Counted from the first letter of the stretch, positions 45,097 to 54,798 are shown. The stretch: 64,000 nt of DNA from CAWIHA01 sp963835855 (GCA_963835855.1 CAWIHA010000032.1:51770-115769); one strand, 5' to 3'. Notes: generated by a model from the sequence alone, not told the origin. Program-made: numbers and translations.

Positions 45097-46336
45097 TCAC
45101 ACGCGTTGGAAAACAACGCAGGCGTTCTGACCACCGAAACCGAGGTTATTGCTCAAGATCACGTCGAGCTTTGCGGGCCTTGATACATTTGGCACGTAAT
45201 CGAGATCACACTCCGGATCGAACTCCCGATAATTGATCGTCGGCGCCACACGCTGCTCGGCGAGCATTGCCAGGCACGCGACCGCTTCGAAAGCGCCAGC
45301 CGCGACGAGCGGATGGCCGGTCTGGGACTTTAGTGATACGACAGGGATGTCGTAAGCCTTTTTTCCGAAGACGTGCTTGATCGCCAGCGTTTCGAGGCGG
45401 TCATTCATCGGCGTGGAGGTTCCGTGAGCGCTGATAGCGTCCACCTGGGACGGCACACGCCCCGCATCGTGAATGGCGCGTTCCATGGCCGCCGCGGCGG
45501 CGCTGCCGTCGGGCCGCCCATCGGTGATGCGATACGCGTCCGATGTACTCGCGTATCCGATTACGACGCCAAGGATTGGAGCATTGCGCGCCTCGGCTTC
45601 CTCGCGGGTCTCGAGGATGAGACATGCCGAGCCCTCAGCCAGCACGAACCCGGAGCGATCCTTCGAGAATGGGCGACTTGCTTCCCTCGCGGGCACATCG
45701 GCCACCGTGAGTGCCCCTAGAATGTGGAAGTTCATTAGATCGTGAGGATTGCAGCCGGCCCACACCCCGCCGGCAAGCGCGCGCTTCCACGTGCCATTGC
45801 GCACGCGCTGGAAGGCAAGACCGATTGCCTGGTTGCTGCTCACACAAGCATTGCTGATAGTGATTACGTCCGTATCCGACACGCACCCCTTCCCCTGCTG
45901 TTCGAGCGCGCGCCGAATCAGTTCCGCGCCGGTCTCGGCGCAGGTTCGATCCCAGTCGAACTCGTCCGGGTCGAACGCGCGCAAGACCTCTTGAGCGATC
46001 TCGAAACCGTTGCCGTCCTCGGTGCCGTAAACGATCCCTTCCACGCCGGCATCCGGCGGCAACGACGCGATAGCTTCCTCCGCCGCGATGGCGGTGAATC
46101 GCCAACCGTCCAGCATTCGGCCGGGCTCAGCCTCGCGCAGAATGGAGGGAACGCTGAGCTCCCGTACGCGGGATGCGCCCGACCGCGCGTACGGGGAACG
46201 AGTCCGGCACCACCGAGCCTCGGATGTCCACTACGCCCGAGTCTCCAGCGAACATCCGCTTGGCAAACTCGCACACGCCAACGCCGATCGGTGACACAAT
46301 GCCAGCGCCCGTCACGACCACCTCGTGGCGTTTCAT
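45097..46336 (-). CDS. FabF-like beta-ketoacyl-ACP synthase, apparent frameshift near 46165
   Basis: ATG 46334-46336 has AGGAGG upstream and begins KRHEVVVTGAGIVSPIGVG, a FabF N-terminus. At about 46160-46172 the reading frame changes, and from there RELSVPSILREAEPGRM leads into the body of the enzyme ending at 45097. The active Cys is in ISNACVSSNQ, and the catalytic histidines are in AHGTSTPMND and KSQTGHPLVAAG. The enzyme is a stand-alone type II KS of about 413 residues. Next to a cysteine-less KS-like partner and an ACP, it looks like half of a KS/chain-length-factor pair. The frameshift may be an assembly error because all active-site motifs are intact. Confidence 0.82.
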
Positions 46337-46397
46337 AGCGTCGCCTGGTCTCCTCCTTTCCCCTCGGTGCGTCTCTGCACGCCCTTCTTGTTGCCCT

Positions 46398-47456
46398 CTA
46401 AGCTGTCCCAACTCTGGGCATCGAGCTTCGATCGATTTTCGCGGACAGAAAGTCGGCGATCTCCCCAATAGTGATATCCGCGTTCGTGGATCCGGACGTC
46501 ACGTTCCGTTGCTCAATAAGTTCGTGCAGATCGACCTCGACGCGCAGCTGCTTTTCCAGCTCTAAGGCGACATCAAGGATGTCGATTGATTCAGCCCCGA
46601 GCTCCGTAATCAGCCGTGTTTCAGGCAACAGAGCCTTTTCGCCGGTGCGCAACGCTACACGGATAGCCGTCGTAACACATGCCAGAACATCACGCTCTTC
46701 GGTTGTCATATTTGAGTTCGCTCCTTGCGTTAGCAGCGTCAGATCCTGCGCTGTCCCGAAACAGCACATTTCACCTGCATCAACCGCCCGCCGCCAGTTC
46801 CGCTCGCCGCCGCGGACCAAAACCACCGCTGCTGCTGCCTCGCTCAGCACGCATCCCGGAGGAAGGCCGCGCCGCAGCCGCATGCATGTGAGTGGGTCTT
46901 CGAGGCTGAATGCGCTGCAGACCAGCGCCGCTTGCACGGAACCAGCTTGCACATCGGATTCCGCTTGCTCTATAGCATGCAAGCACGCCCACTGCGAATC
47001 GTTGAAAACAAGCATCGGCCCGCGAATGCCGAGAAAAATGCCCAACTGTGCCGCGGGAATATTTGTCATTTCGCGGAACACCCACTTGGGCGAGCGCAGA
47101 AGTTTGTATGTCGCGGCGAATTCGTCTTTGTGCGCCTGCTTCATCTGGCTGGCGGAGTGGTAATCGTTGGGGCCACGAGATATTGCGCAATACAGGCCGA
47201 CGCTGTAGGGATCGGCTTCCAGGAATGGCGCGAGAGCCGAGCGGCTGCCGAGACCGACGGCGGCCAGCAGCAGTCCCGCCCGGTTCAATACGTTATAAGC
47301 CCGCGGTTCCGGCAGAGCCACCAGTTCCTCATCCGCGTCGGCAAAGGCCGCAGTCCGAGGCACGCGGAACAGCGTGCCCGGGAACTCATACACGCGGCAC
47401 GCCGGCAACTGGCCCGGTAGTGGAGCGAGAGTCTGCCGCCAGATAATCCTGCTCAC
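46398..47456 (-). CDS. Cysteine-less KS-like (chain-length-factor-like) protein with C-terminal ACP
   Basis: GTG 47454-47456 has GGAG eight bases upstream. Residues about 1-245 resemble the first half of a ketosynthase fold (NVLNRAGLLLAAVGLGSR, then PKWVFREMTNIPAAQLGIF and GPMLVFNDSQWACLHAI). The position of the nucleophilic Cys is occupied by FNDSQ. A paralogue lies at 51948-52751. The frame then continues into an ACP (MTTEERDVLACVTTAIR, with GAESIDIL as the phosphopantetheine site). An internal ATG at 46707-46709 has its own AAGGAG, so a free ACP of 103 residues may also be made. Similar short KS-like factors accompany KS enzymes in aryl polyene pathways. It is the first gene after the sigma-54 promoter. 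Confidence 0.72.
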   Translation of the reverse strand: MSRIIWRQTLAPLPGQLPACRVYEFPGTLFRVPRTAAFADADEELVALPEPRAYNVLNRAGLLLAAVGLGSRSALAPFLEADPYSVGLYCAISRGPNDYHSASQMKQAHKDEFAATYKLLRSPKWVFREMTNIPAAQLGIFLGIRGPMLVFNDSQWACLHAIEQAESDVQAGSVQAALVCSAFSLEDPLTCMRLRRGLPPGCVLSEAAAAVVLVRGGERNWRRAVDAGEMCCFGTAQDLTLLTQGANSNMTTEERDVLACVTTAIRVALRTGEKALLPETRLITELGAESIDILDVALELEKQLRVEVDLHELIEQRNVTSGSTNADITIGEIADFLSAKIDRSSMPRVGTA

Positions 47457-47562
47457 GGCAAGCGCTCCTGGGAATACGCTCGAGTCAACTGCACGGAATC
47501 TGCTTCTGCCCGACCTTTGGCCAGCATTGCGTATTTGCGAATCCGCCTGATATGCCTGGATG

Positions 47563-47578
47563 AGCAACAGGAGTGCCA
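47563..47578 (-). promoter_or_regulatory. Sigma-54 (-24/-12) promoter of the main biosynthetic operon
   Basis: On the minus strand TGGCACTCCTGTTGCT matches the sigma-54 consensus TGGCAC-N5-TTGCT at every defined base, with GG and GC separated by exactly 10 bases. It lies 107 bp upstream of the first gene of the NRPS-PKS operon (start 47456). A sigma-54 enhancer-binding protein is encoded in the same cluster at 52762-54342. Confidence 0.85.
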
Positions 47579-47744
47579 CGGCGGCACGGTCGACGGATGC
47601 ACGCCCGAGGCGCTGTGGTATGGCACCGATTATCTTTGTGGATGAGAGAGAATCGAATCGAACCAGTTTCGGAACACCTGCCGAAAATGGTCGGCCCATT
47701 GGCGGGATGACTCGGGGAACCCAACGCCGTCGTGCGACCGTCGT

Positions 47745-47760
47745 GTGAGGCCCTTCTCAC
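47745..47760. promoter_or_regulatory. Inverted repeat GTGAG-N6-CTCAC, possible enhancer site
   Basis: A short dyad between the two divergent sigma-54 promoters, about 167 bp upstream of the main-operon promoter and 11 bp from the permease promoter. Distance and symmetry suit an upstream activating sequence, but there is no second copy that I can identify, so this is weakly supported. Confidence 0.25.
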
Positions 47761-47770
47761 CATGGTCGAT

Positions 47771-47786
47771 TGGCGCGGAGCTTGCC
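47771..47786 (+). promoter_or_regulatory. Candidate sigma-54 promoter of the ADOP-type permease
   Basis: TGGCGCGGAGCTTGCC has the -24 GG and -12 GC at the correct spacing. It differs from the consensus only at one position of the -24 box (A to G) and at the last base. It lies 115 bp before the permease start at 47901 and points in its direction. Confidence 0.65.
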
Positions 47787-47900
47787 TTCCCTTTTGAAAA
47801 CCTTTAGAAACGGCGACCGCCCGTGCGGCTGGTGCCCCACTTTGGGGGCTCTAGGGTTTAGGGTGTACGGATTGTTCGTCAGGCCAACGGAGAGTCACCT

Positions 47901-50388
47901 ATGAATACGTTATTGCGGGAATTGCGAATCGCGTTGCGGCAATTGCGAAGGGCCCGGGGCTTTACCGCCGTTGCAGTGATGAGCCTCTCGCTTGGTATTG
48001 GCGCCAACAGCACGGTTTTCAGCTGGATCAGTTCGACTCTTCTGAACCCCGTCCCAGGTGTCCGCAAGACCGCGCAATTTGTCTCGGTGAACTTCGGTGC
48101 GCCGCCCCACGTTCCGCTGTCCCGACCCGATTACGAAGACCTGGCGGCTGCAGTCCGAAGTCTCAGCGGTTTTATTGCTTACGACATCCAGGACATGGGC
48201 GTATCCACCAGCGCAGCCGGCAAGCCCGAGCGTGTCTGGGGCAGCCTCGTTTCGGCCAATTACTTCGATGTATTGGGCGTGCATCCGATTGTGGGACGCG
48301 GCTTCTACCCCCCAGAAGGCGCCGTTGCGGGAAGCGCCCGCGTCGTTGTCATCAGCTACGGTTTCTGGATCTCGCGCATGGGTCGTGACCGCTCGATTGC
48401 CGGGCGGCTCATCAGAATCAATCAGAACGTCTACACGATTATTGGGGTTGCTCCGCCTGCATTCCAGGGTGCACAAACCGGTTTGCGTTCCGATATCTGG
48501 CTCCCACTGACGATGGCGCAGGACATTATTCAGGGAGGCGATTGGCTGAACGCGCGCGGCTCCGGGTGGCTGGTCACTATGGGGCGCCTCAAAGCCGGTG
48601 TGACCAGCGCTCAGGCGGAAGCCGAACTGAACGCTCTGATGAACAGAATTGCGCACCAATACCCGGATACTCATCGCGGCGACAACTCCGTCAAGCTATA
48701 CCCACTGTGGCGCAGTCCCTGGGGCGCGAACTATTACCTGCATACGATCCTTTTCATGCTGCAGGCCATTGCGGGAATCGTTCTTCTGTTCAGCTGCACC
48801 AACGTGGCGAATCTTTTGCTCGCCCGGTCGCTTGCGCGGCGCCGGGAACTCGCCATCAGACTTTCGCTGGGGGCCACCCGGGGCCAGCTGGTGCGCCAGC
48901 TCCTCGCCGAAAGCCTTCTTCTCGCTCTGGGCGGAGGACTTGGAGCAGTGGTCCTAACCTGCTGGACCTCGGGCGGACTATCGCGATTCATTCCACCGAG
49001 TTCCATCCCCATCTGGATCAACTTCACTTTGGACCACAAGGTTATCATTGCGACGTTCGCCGTGGCGCTCGCCACTCAGGTCCTGTTCGGCTTGCTGCCT
49101 GCCATTCGAGCGTCCCGGGTCGAACCAAGCTCGGTGCTCAAAGACGAATCAGGAGGCATCGCCGGCGGGATCGGGAAAAACCGATTGTCCGGGGCGCTCG
49201 TGGTCGTCCAGGTTGCACTTTCGTTTGTGCTTCTAATCTGTGCCGGGCTCTTCATCCGCAGCTTCCGGATCGCCCAGGACTCTAATCCGGGGTTCAATCC
49301 GCGTGGCGTTCTTCTTACCAGGTATGCGGCGTTCGGTCCGGAAGACGCGAAGGAGCGCTGGACGCAGTTCGATGAGCAACTCCTCATGAAACTGCGTTCT
49401 CTTCCCGGAGTACAATCGGTAGCACTTTCGAACTGGGCGCCGTTTGGCTTCACCACCCGCGCGACGGAGGTGCGTCCTGAGGGTTACACGCCAAAGCCGG
49501 ACGAAGCGATGGTCGTTATGGACGCCCGCGTCTCACCCAATTATTTCCGCACCCTCCAGATTCCGCTTATCTCTGGATCGGACTTTCGCTTTGAAGATAC
49601 CGAAGCGAAGCAGCTGGTTGCGATCGTCAATCGGGCTTTTGCCGACCGCTTCTGGCCCGGTCAGGATCCGCTTGGCAAAATGCTGCAGGCTGAGGGCGAA
49701 CGCTTCACCGTGATCGCGATTGCGCAAACCACCTGTTATCGCGAGACTCAACGAGCGGCCGACTCCATTCGTCTACTTCCCACTGCTGCAGAAGTCTGCG
49801 CCTGGCGGTATCGTACACATGCGGGTATCGGGTGCCCCCCTCGCGTATGCTGCACCGGTGGAGAGAGCCATCCACGATCTCCGGTCTGATCTGGCCGTGT
49901 TCGATGTGAATACGCTGGCGGCGCACATTCAGATGAGCACCACCGATCAGCGGCTGGCTGGGACCTTTGCCGGAGCTTTCGGTGTGCTCGCGCTCGCTCT
50001 TGCTGCGATCGGGTTATTCGGAATGCTTGCATACAGCACTCGCAGGCGGATGTTCGAGATTGGCGTCCGCATGGCCATTGGCGCTCAACGTGCCGACATC
50101 CTGTCTATGATTCTTCGCCAGGGGGGGGGCACTGCGCTGCTCGGGCTCGCCATCGGCCTGGCAGCATCATTGGCGATTAGCCGGGCACTCGCCAGCGCGC
50201 TTTTTGGCATCACGCCGATGGACCCGGTGACTTATCTCACAGTCACCGTTCTGCTATTTTGTGTTGCCCTGGCCGCCTGTTATGTGCCGGCGCGCCGCGC
50301 CGCCAGTCTCGATCCGATCAGCGCCATGCGCGACGGCATGGCAACCGAGGCCGTGAAAGGGAACATCACGGCATCCGCGCGATCCTGA
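47901..50388 (+). CDS. FtsX/MacB-type ABC permease of the ADOP family, apparent frameshift near 49740
   Basis: ATG 47901 follows GGAGAGTCACC. The N-terminus (LLRELRIALRQLRRARGFTA, then VMSLSLGIGANSTVFSWISS) is the hallmark of the ADOP (acidobacterial duplicated orphan permease) family. A MacB-like periplasmic domain and a first FtsX domain (NVANLLLARSLARRRELAIR) follow. The second half has another periplasmic domain, then moves to the next frame at about 49735-49745 (RLNERPTPFVYFPLLQ) and ends with a second FtsX domain (RRMFEIGVRMAIGAQRADIL). The restored length is about 828 residues, normal for the family. It has no own ATPase, and one is encoded at 58761-59468. Export of the cluster product is a reasonable inference. 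Confidence 0.85.
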
Positions 50389-50401
50389 TCATCGGACGCC
50401 T

Positions 50402-50653
50402 TTACGCCTGCGGAAGGCGGGCAGCCAGCTTGCTTTTCTGTTTCTCGGCGCGGATACGTACGCTGAGCGGCCGCATGTCCACCCAAACGTGTTCAATAAA
50501 CTTGAGACACTCCTGTCGGCTACCGATCCGACCCGCTTCCTGCCACCCCGCTGGACAATCGCGCTGGGCTGGCCAGAGCGAATACTGTTCTTCCTCGTTC
50601 CTCACCACCTTATATAGGGTTGTTTCGGTTTCCTGTGCCCTGTGCTCGTCCAT
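50402..50653 (-). CDS. MbtH-like NRPS chaperone
   Basis: ATG 50651-50653 follows AGGAGGGGAG. The 83-residue protein contains the MbtH signature: YKVVRNEEEQYSLWPAQRDC, PAGWQEAG and ECLKFIEHVWVDMRPLS. MbtH proteins bind adenylation domains and are often needed for their solubility and activity, so the A domains of this cluster are its probable partners. It is transcribed leftward from the mbtH/thioesterase intergenic region, which contains a symmetrical sigma-54-like site. Confidence 0.92.
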   Translation of the reverse strand: MDEHRAQETETTLYKVVRNEEEQYSLWPAQRDCPAGWQEAGRIGSRQECLKFIEHVWVDMRPLSVRIRAEKQKSKLAARLPQA

Positions 50654-50824
50654 GCTCCCCTCCTGCGGCGCGCGCAAGAGGCCGCGCGGCCGCTCTTTTC
50701 ACACTCGTTGCAATGGCCCGGTCCGACCGATTCGCCGCTTCGAAAGCGCTCCGAAAACCCGGTAGTGCCTCCGAATTGCGTTCGGTCCAATCACATTCCG
50801 CTCCGGCAACGGTCGCCACATCTC

Positions 50825-50841
50825 TGGCAAGGCGATTGCCA
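50825..50841. promoter_or_regulatory. Palindromic, possibly bidirectional sigma-54 promoter between mbtH and the thioesterase
   Basis: TGGCAAGGCGATTGCCA is an inverted repeat (TGGCAA/TTGCCA). Read on either strand it gives TGGCA..., then TTGCC with GG and GC ten bases apart, so each strand is a near-consensus -24/-12 element. It lies 172 bp upstream of mbtH (minus) and 294 bp upstream of the preferred thioesterase start (plus). It could alternatively be a repressor operator. Confidence 0.55.
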
Positions 50842-51134
50842 CAGCGCCCTTCGACGGCTTGGTTCTGCGAGAAGAATTGTAACTGACGCGCGGCGGGTCC
50901 CTCCGTTCCAGTGACGGCGCGGCCACCCCGCAATCCGGTTCCAATTTTGGTTTGCACCCGTCGGAGTTCGGTGACTATTGCGTTTCTAAAACACTACCGG
51001 TTAAAGCCGCCTGAAGATTGTCTGGCTCGGTGAGTTTAGACGGGGAAGATAGATCAAAACGAGGTTCGCCATCGCCGTCGCGTTCAGGCGATCTGCGTGC
51101 TTGTGGGAAACGTGCGCTGTTGCGCAACCCAAGT

Positions 51135-51902
51135 ATGCGTACGCAAGGTTGCCAGTGGTTCGATCCGAACTTGCTTCGCGGTTCCGGCGCCCTGCGTTTG
51201 ATCTGTTTTCCATACGCCGGTGGCAGTGCATCCGCATTTTTCGGATGGGACGCTGAGCTCCCCCCATTGGTTCAGGTCTGTCCCGTTCATTTGCCTGGCC
51301 GAGCACGACGTATCCACGAGCGCCTGCATCGCCGCATCGGCCCTCTCGTACTCGAGTTGCACGAAGGGCTCCGTCCGCTGTTCGATCGGCCGTTCGCTTT
51401 GTTCGGCTATAGCATGGGTGCGTTGCTCGCTTTCGAACTGGCGCGAGCGCTCGAAGCAACGCACGGACCCCAGCCCGAGCTGCTGATTGTTGCGGCCCGC
51501 CGGGCACCGCACATGCCACCTACGCAAGCGCCTACGTTCAACCTGCCTGACACCAAATTTCTGGCCGAACTCAGACGGCTCGGCGGCACTCCGGAGGGTG
51601 TGGTGGCGGACCCCGAGTTGCTTGATTTCTACTTGCCTGTCCTCCGCTGCGATTTCGAACTTACGCAGACGTATGTTTACAACGATGGTCCTCCTCTGTC
51701 TTGCCCTATCGTGGCGATCGGAGGCGACCACGATCCCGAAGTCACCGTCGACGAACTTGAGGGTTGGAAAGAGCACACGCGGTCGAAATGCAGCGTCAGA
51801 GTTCTGGAAGGCAGTCACTTTTTGTTGCAAACGCGCAGGCGCGACCTGCTTCGCGAAATACGCAGGGCTCTTGGATGTGAGAGGGAGGCAGCTGCCCTGT
51901 AA
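51135..51902 (+). CDS. Type II thioesterase (GrsT-like)
   Basis: I choose ATG 51135, which gives 255 residues, the family's usual length; the frame is open from 51018 without homology. The alpha/beta-hydrolase shows LICFPYAGGSASAFFGW, the nucleophile Ser in FGYSMGALLA (near 93), the acid in GGDHDPEV (near 199) and His in LEGSHFLL (near 227). Type II thioesterases remove stalled or wrong acyl groups from carrier proteins of NRPS/PKS lines. It does not replace the missing release TE, because release is by the reductase domain. It is followed by the second KS-like gene. Confidence 0.9.
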   Translation: MRTQGCQWFDPNLLRGSGALRLICFPYAGGSASAFFGWDAELPPLVQVCPVHLPGRARRIHERLHRRIGPLVLELHEGLRPLFDRPFALFGYSMGALLAFELARALEATHGPQPELLIVAARRAPHMPPTQAPTFNLPDTKFLAELRRLGGTPEGVVADPELLDFYLPVLRCDFELTQTYVYNDGPPLSCPIVAIGGDHDPEVTVDELEGWKEHTRSKCSVRVLEGSHFLLQTRRRDLLREIRRALGCEREAAAL

Positions 51903-51947
51903 CTAACGCACCATGCTCGTCGCTTTTCGACCGGCGCGGAGGCAGAT

Positions 51948-52751
51948 TTGAGCAAGATCCTTTGGCGGCACGCGCGAGTTCCGCAGGAAGCGGAGCCGGC
52001 GGGCACACGAGCCTACAGCGTGTATCGTGAAATCTGCATCGAGCGCGCGGCATTCTTCAATGAGGATGATGTGGATCTGGTGAAACTCCCGGAGGAGCGC
52101 ACATATCAGGTCCTCGGCCGTGCCGGGCTGTTGCTTGCCTCCGTCGGACTGCGGAGCCTCGAAGTGCTGGCCCCGTTCCTGCAGACCGACCCCAGTAAGG
52201 TCGGCATTTACGGCGTGATCGAGCGAACGCCGGATCACGACGCCTATGCGCATGCCGCCCATGTCTCGCTCGAGCAGTTCGCAACGGTTTGGAAGGCGGT
52301 TCGATCGGCGAAGCGATTCCTGCGCGAAGTCCCGAACATGCCGGTCGCAACTGTAGGCATTCTGCTTGGCGTCATGGGTCCGCACTTCGTCTTCAGCCAT
52401 TCAAGATATGCCGCGATGCACGCCTTGCGCCAGGCGGAAACTGAAGTAGAGTCCGGAGTTGTTCAAGCCGCGCTGGTCTGCGGCGCCTTCAGCCTGGAAG
52501 ACCCACTGGCGGCACTGCGAATGCGCCGGCGGCTCTCAGCCGACCGCGTCTTGACGGAAGCGGCCGCAGGGCTGGTCCTGACGCCGGATGGCACGCTAAC
52601 CCGCTGGTTGTCAGATCAAGTCGCGAACGCAACACGTTGGTATGGCATCGTTGATCCACTGGTGCGCATTGCCGGTGCGGAAACGACGGTGTCGCAAACT
52701 GCCGACCGGTTCCCCTCCGGTCAAAGTCGATTCGCCGCCGCTCCAGCGTGA
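51948..52751 (+). CDS. Second cysteine-less KS-like (chain-length-factor-like) protein
   Basis: The start is TTG 51948 with GGAGG five bases upstream. The 267-residue protein is a paralogue of 46398-47456, sharing the start (SKILWRH vs SRIIWRQ), VLGRAGLLLASVGLRS, REVPNMPVATVGILLGVMGP and VQAALVCGAFSLEDPLA. The sequence FVFSHSRYAAMHAL replaces the KS nucleophile region, so no Cys is present. It lacks the second half of the thiolase fold and the ACP. A structural partner for the FabF-like KS at 45097-46336 is the simplest proposal. It is convergent with the regulator gene. Confidence 0.65.
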   Translation: MSKILWRHARVPQEAEPAGTRAYSVYREICIERAAFFNEDDVDLVKLPEERTYQVLGRAGLLLASVGLRSLEVLAPFLQTDPSKVGIYGVIERTPDHDAYAHAAHVSLEQFATVWKAVRSAKRFLREVPNMPVATVGILLGVMGPHFVFSHSRYAAMHALRQAETEVESGVVQAALVCGAFSLEDPLAALRMRRRLSADRVLTEAAAGLVLTPDGTLTRWLSDQVANATRWYGIVDPLVRIAGAETTVSQTADRFPSGQSRFAAAPA

Positions 52752-52761
52752 AGCTCAGCAA

Positions 52762-54342
52762 CTACGAGGAGGCGGGCACCGGACGAGAATCGCTGATCCC
52801 CAGCTTGTGGAGATAGCGATGAAACGTGGTTTTCGGCAGCCTGAGACTGTGGCGCGCTGATGGAATATCCCAGTTGTGCAGCCGCAACCTGTTGTAAATC
52901 AGATCGTGTTCAAATGCTTTCACGGCCTTGCGCATCGGAGCGTCCTTCATTAGGACCAACTCCGCCAGAGGGTTGCAGCATCCGGTACGGAGGTACGGAA
53001 CGCATTTGTCCAGCAGCGCAGTGTCTATGAGCGCGCCGGCCCGGGCCCGGGTGACCAGGAGAGAGCAAACGCGCGCCAGTTCACGGACATTGCCGGGCCA
53101 TGAGTACCGAACCATGGCGCGCAGTGCATCCAAATCGAACCCGAGTGTTTCTTTCTGCGCCCTTGCTTCGTGATAGGCAATGAAATGTCTGCTCAGCGCG
53201 GGGATATCCAGCGGGCGCTCTCGTAACGGCGGAAGCCGGATCGCAACCGTCCCGAATCGATCGTAGAAATCGGAACGGACGATGCCCTGGGCGATGGCTG
53301 ACGGCAAATCGCAGTTCGTTGCAAGAATCACCTGCACATCGACGCGCGTTTCCTTCGTTTCACCAACCGGAACAACCGTCCGGTTTTCGAGCACCCGCAG
53401 CAGTGTCGCCTGCGCCCGCAGCGACAATTGGCCGATCTCATCGAGAAGCAGAACGCCGCGATCCGCCGCACGGAACAGACCCGGCTCGCTGGCGACGGAT
53501 CCCGTGAACGCTCCCTTTTTGTGGCCGAAAAACCTGGCGGCTGCGAGCTCATCGGTAATCTCGGCGCAGTTCACGGCTATAAACGGCTGCGTTTGCCGTT
53601 GACTGCGTGCATAGATATAGCGCGCAACAAGGTCTTTCCCCGTCCCTTTTTCACCTAGGACGAGGATCGGCTCGGGATCGCGGGTGCCACAAGCAGGTAT
53701 GTATATGTCGCGCAATTCACTGCGCAAAGCCTGTGTTTGTAAAGAATCACCGACCAGTTGCGGAGCGTTGTCGTCGCAGGCGCACTCCCCCGGCGAAACG
53801 GCGGAATCTCGATTCTCCTCATGGGTCGAGCACGCAAAGGCGTAGCCTGCCACCGTGGCGTAATCGACTGCCCACATCCGCTCAGCGTCGTCGAAGGCGG
53901 GCGCTCCGTTCCCGGTACGCTCGAAATAGAGTACGCCGCAAACCCGATCAATGACGGCATCACGGATCGCGTGGCAGATAATCCGCTGTTCCAAAGCCGC
54001 GCTTGCGCCGTTCCCAACGTGCGGTGCCGCCACACTGCGCGTTGGGGCAACACTGAGACCGTCCAGAGCCTCCCGCCACACCGCTGCGAGACCGGTTTGG
54101 TCCACCTCCTCGCCACATTCGGCTGCACTCAATTGCCGGCTGGAGAACCCTCGACTGCGCACCGTGCGGAGCCGGACCGATCTTGTCGCATGCTCTACGA
54201 TGAAAAATGCCGCGCAATTGGCCTGAAGTCCCTGACGGGCGGCGTCAAATGAATCAGCAATACTCAGTATTCCCTGTTTATGACTGCACGCATGATTCAT
54301 CAGAATGCGAAGCGCCGTGTTGAGAGTGGCTGCCGCGTGCAC
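52762..54342 (-). CDS. Sigma-54-dependent enhancer-binding regulator (GAF-AAA-Fis)
   Basis: A 526-residue protein. An N-terminal GAF-like sensor (about 10-180, ICHAIRDAVIDRVCGVLYFE) is followed by the AAA+ domain. Walker A is GEKGTGKDLVARYIY (near 229), the sigma-54 contact loop is GAFTGS (near 278, the last residue Ser instead of the usual Ala) and Walker B is GVLLLDEIGQL. A Fis-type helix-turn-helix (SARHSLRLPKTTFHRYLHKL) ends the protein. Such proteins bind upstream sites and remodel sigma-54 polymerase by ATP hydrolysis. Several -24/-12 sequences in the surrounding biosynthetic genes make it the probable cluster regulator. The missing phosphorylation domain and the GAF domain suggest a small-molecule signal. 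Confidence 0.9.
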   Translation of the reverse strand: MHAAATLNTALRILMNHACSHKQGILSIADSFDAARQGLQANCAAFFIVEHATRSVRLRTVRSRGFSSRQLSAAECGEEVDQTGLAAVWREALDGLSVAPTRSVAAPHVGNGASAALEQRIICHAIRDAVIDRVCGVLYFERTGNGAPAFDDAERMWAVDYATVAGYAFACSTHEENRDSAVSPGECACDDNAPQLVGDSLQTQALRSELRDIYIPACGTRDPEPILVLGEKGTGKDLVARYIYARSQRQTQPFIAVNCAEITDELAAARFFGHKKGAFTGSVASEPGLFRAADRGVLLLDEIGQLSLRAQATLLRVLENRTVVPVGETKETRVDVQVILATNCDLPSAIAQGIVRSDFYDRFGTVAIRLPPLRERPLDIPALSRHFIAYHEARAQKETLGFDLDALRAMVRYSWPGNVRELARVCSLLVTRARAGALIDTALLDKCVPYLRTGCCNPLAELVLMKDAPMRKAVKAFEHDLIYNRLRLHNWDIPSARHSLRLPKTTFHRYLHKLGISDSRPVPASS

Positions 54343-54798
54343 GGAATGCCTCCGGAGTTGTGCGACGGACTGACGCCCCTCGTGCAGTCAAATACCCAGA
54401 TCGCACCGAGGATCGCTTCGAACTGTCCTAGCGGATGCAGTTCCTTATTACACCTTGAAGAGAAGAAATTACCGCATGACCGACTCTATGTCAATCCCAT
54501 TCTTTGATTTCCCTTCCTTGGCTTTACGCATTGCTGTGGAAAGGACCGAAAGGGTGTCACCAAGTGATACGCCTGACGGGACTTCGCTGCGGAACCCCTC
54601 CAGACGCATCAGGTTTGCGGAAATCGTGTGGTAACGGGCGATGTGGCCAGGCGCCGAGCGCCGGTTGGTGTGTAGCGGTGAAGCAAGCGCCGGAAATGTT
54701 CCCAGTTCCTTCGGGCACGTTGGCTCCGCCGCAGTGGTGCATATCGCCAAGCGCGGCAGGAGGAGCGCTTCTTCGCGTTGCATCCAAACCCTGGGCAA
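54343..54798. other. Intergenic stretch without a supported gene
   Basis: Only short overlapping frames without recognisable homology are found between the regulator start and the intron-like hairpin. The stretch may hold the regulator promoter and decayed intron sequence, but I cannot mark either. Confidence 0.35.

Noticed and set aside
47840..47865. CCCCA-CTT-TGGGG hairpin before the ADOP permease as a terminator
   Set aside because: The stem is only 5 bp, there is no T-run, and it lies in a divergent promoter region.
50769..50822. TGGCGACCGTTGCC (minus strand) as a second sigma-54 promoter for mbtH
   Set aside because: The GG-GC spacing is 8 instead of 10 bases, which does not fit -24/-12 promoters.
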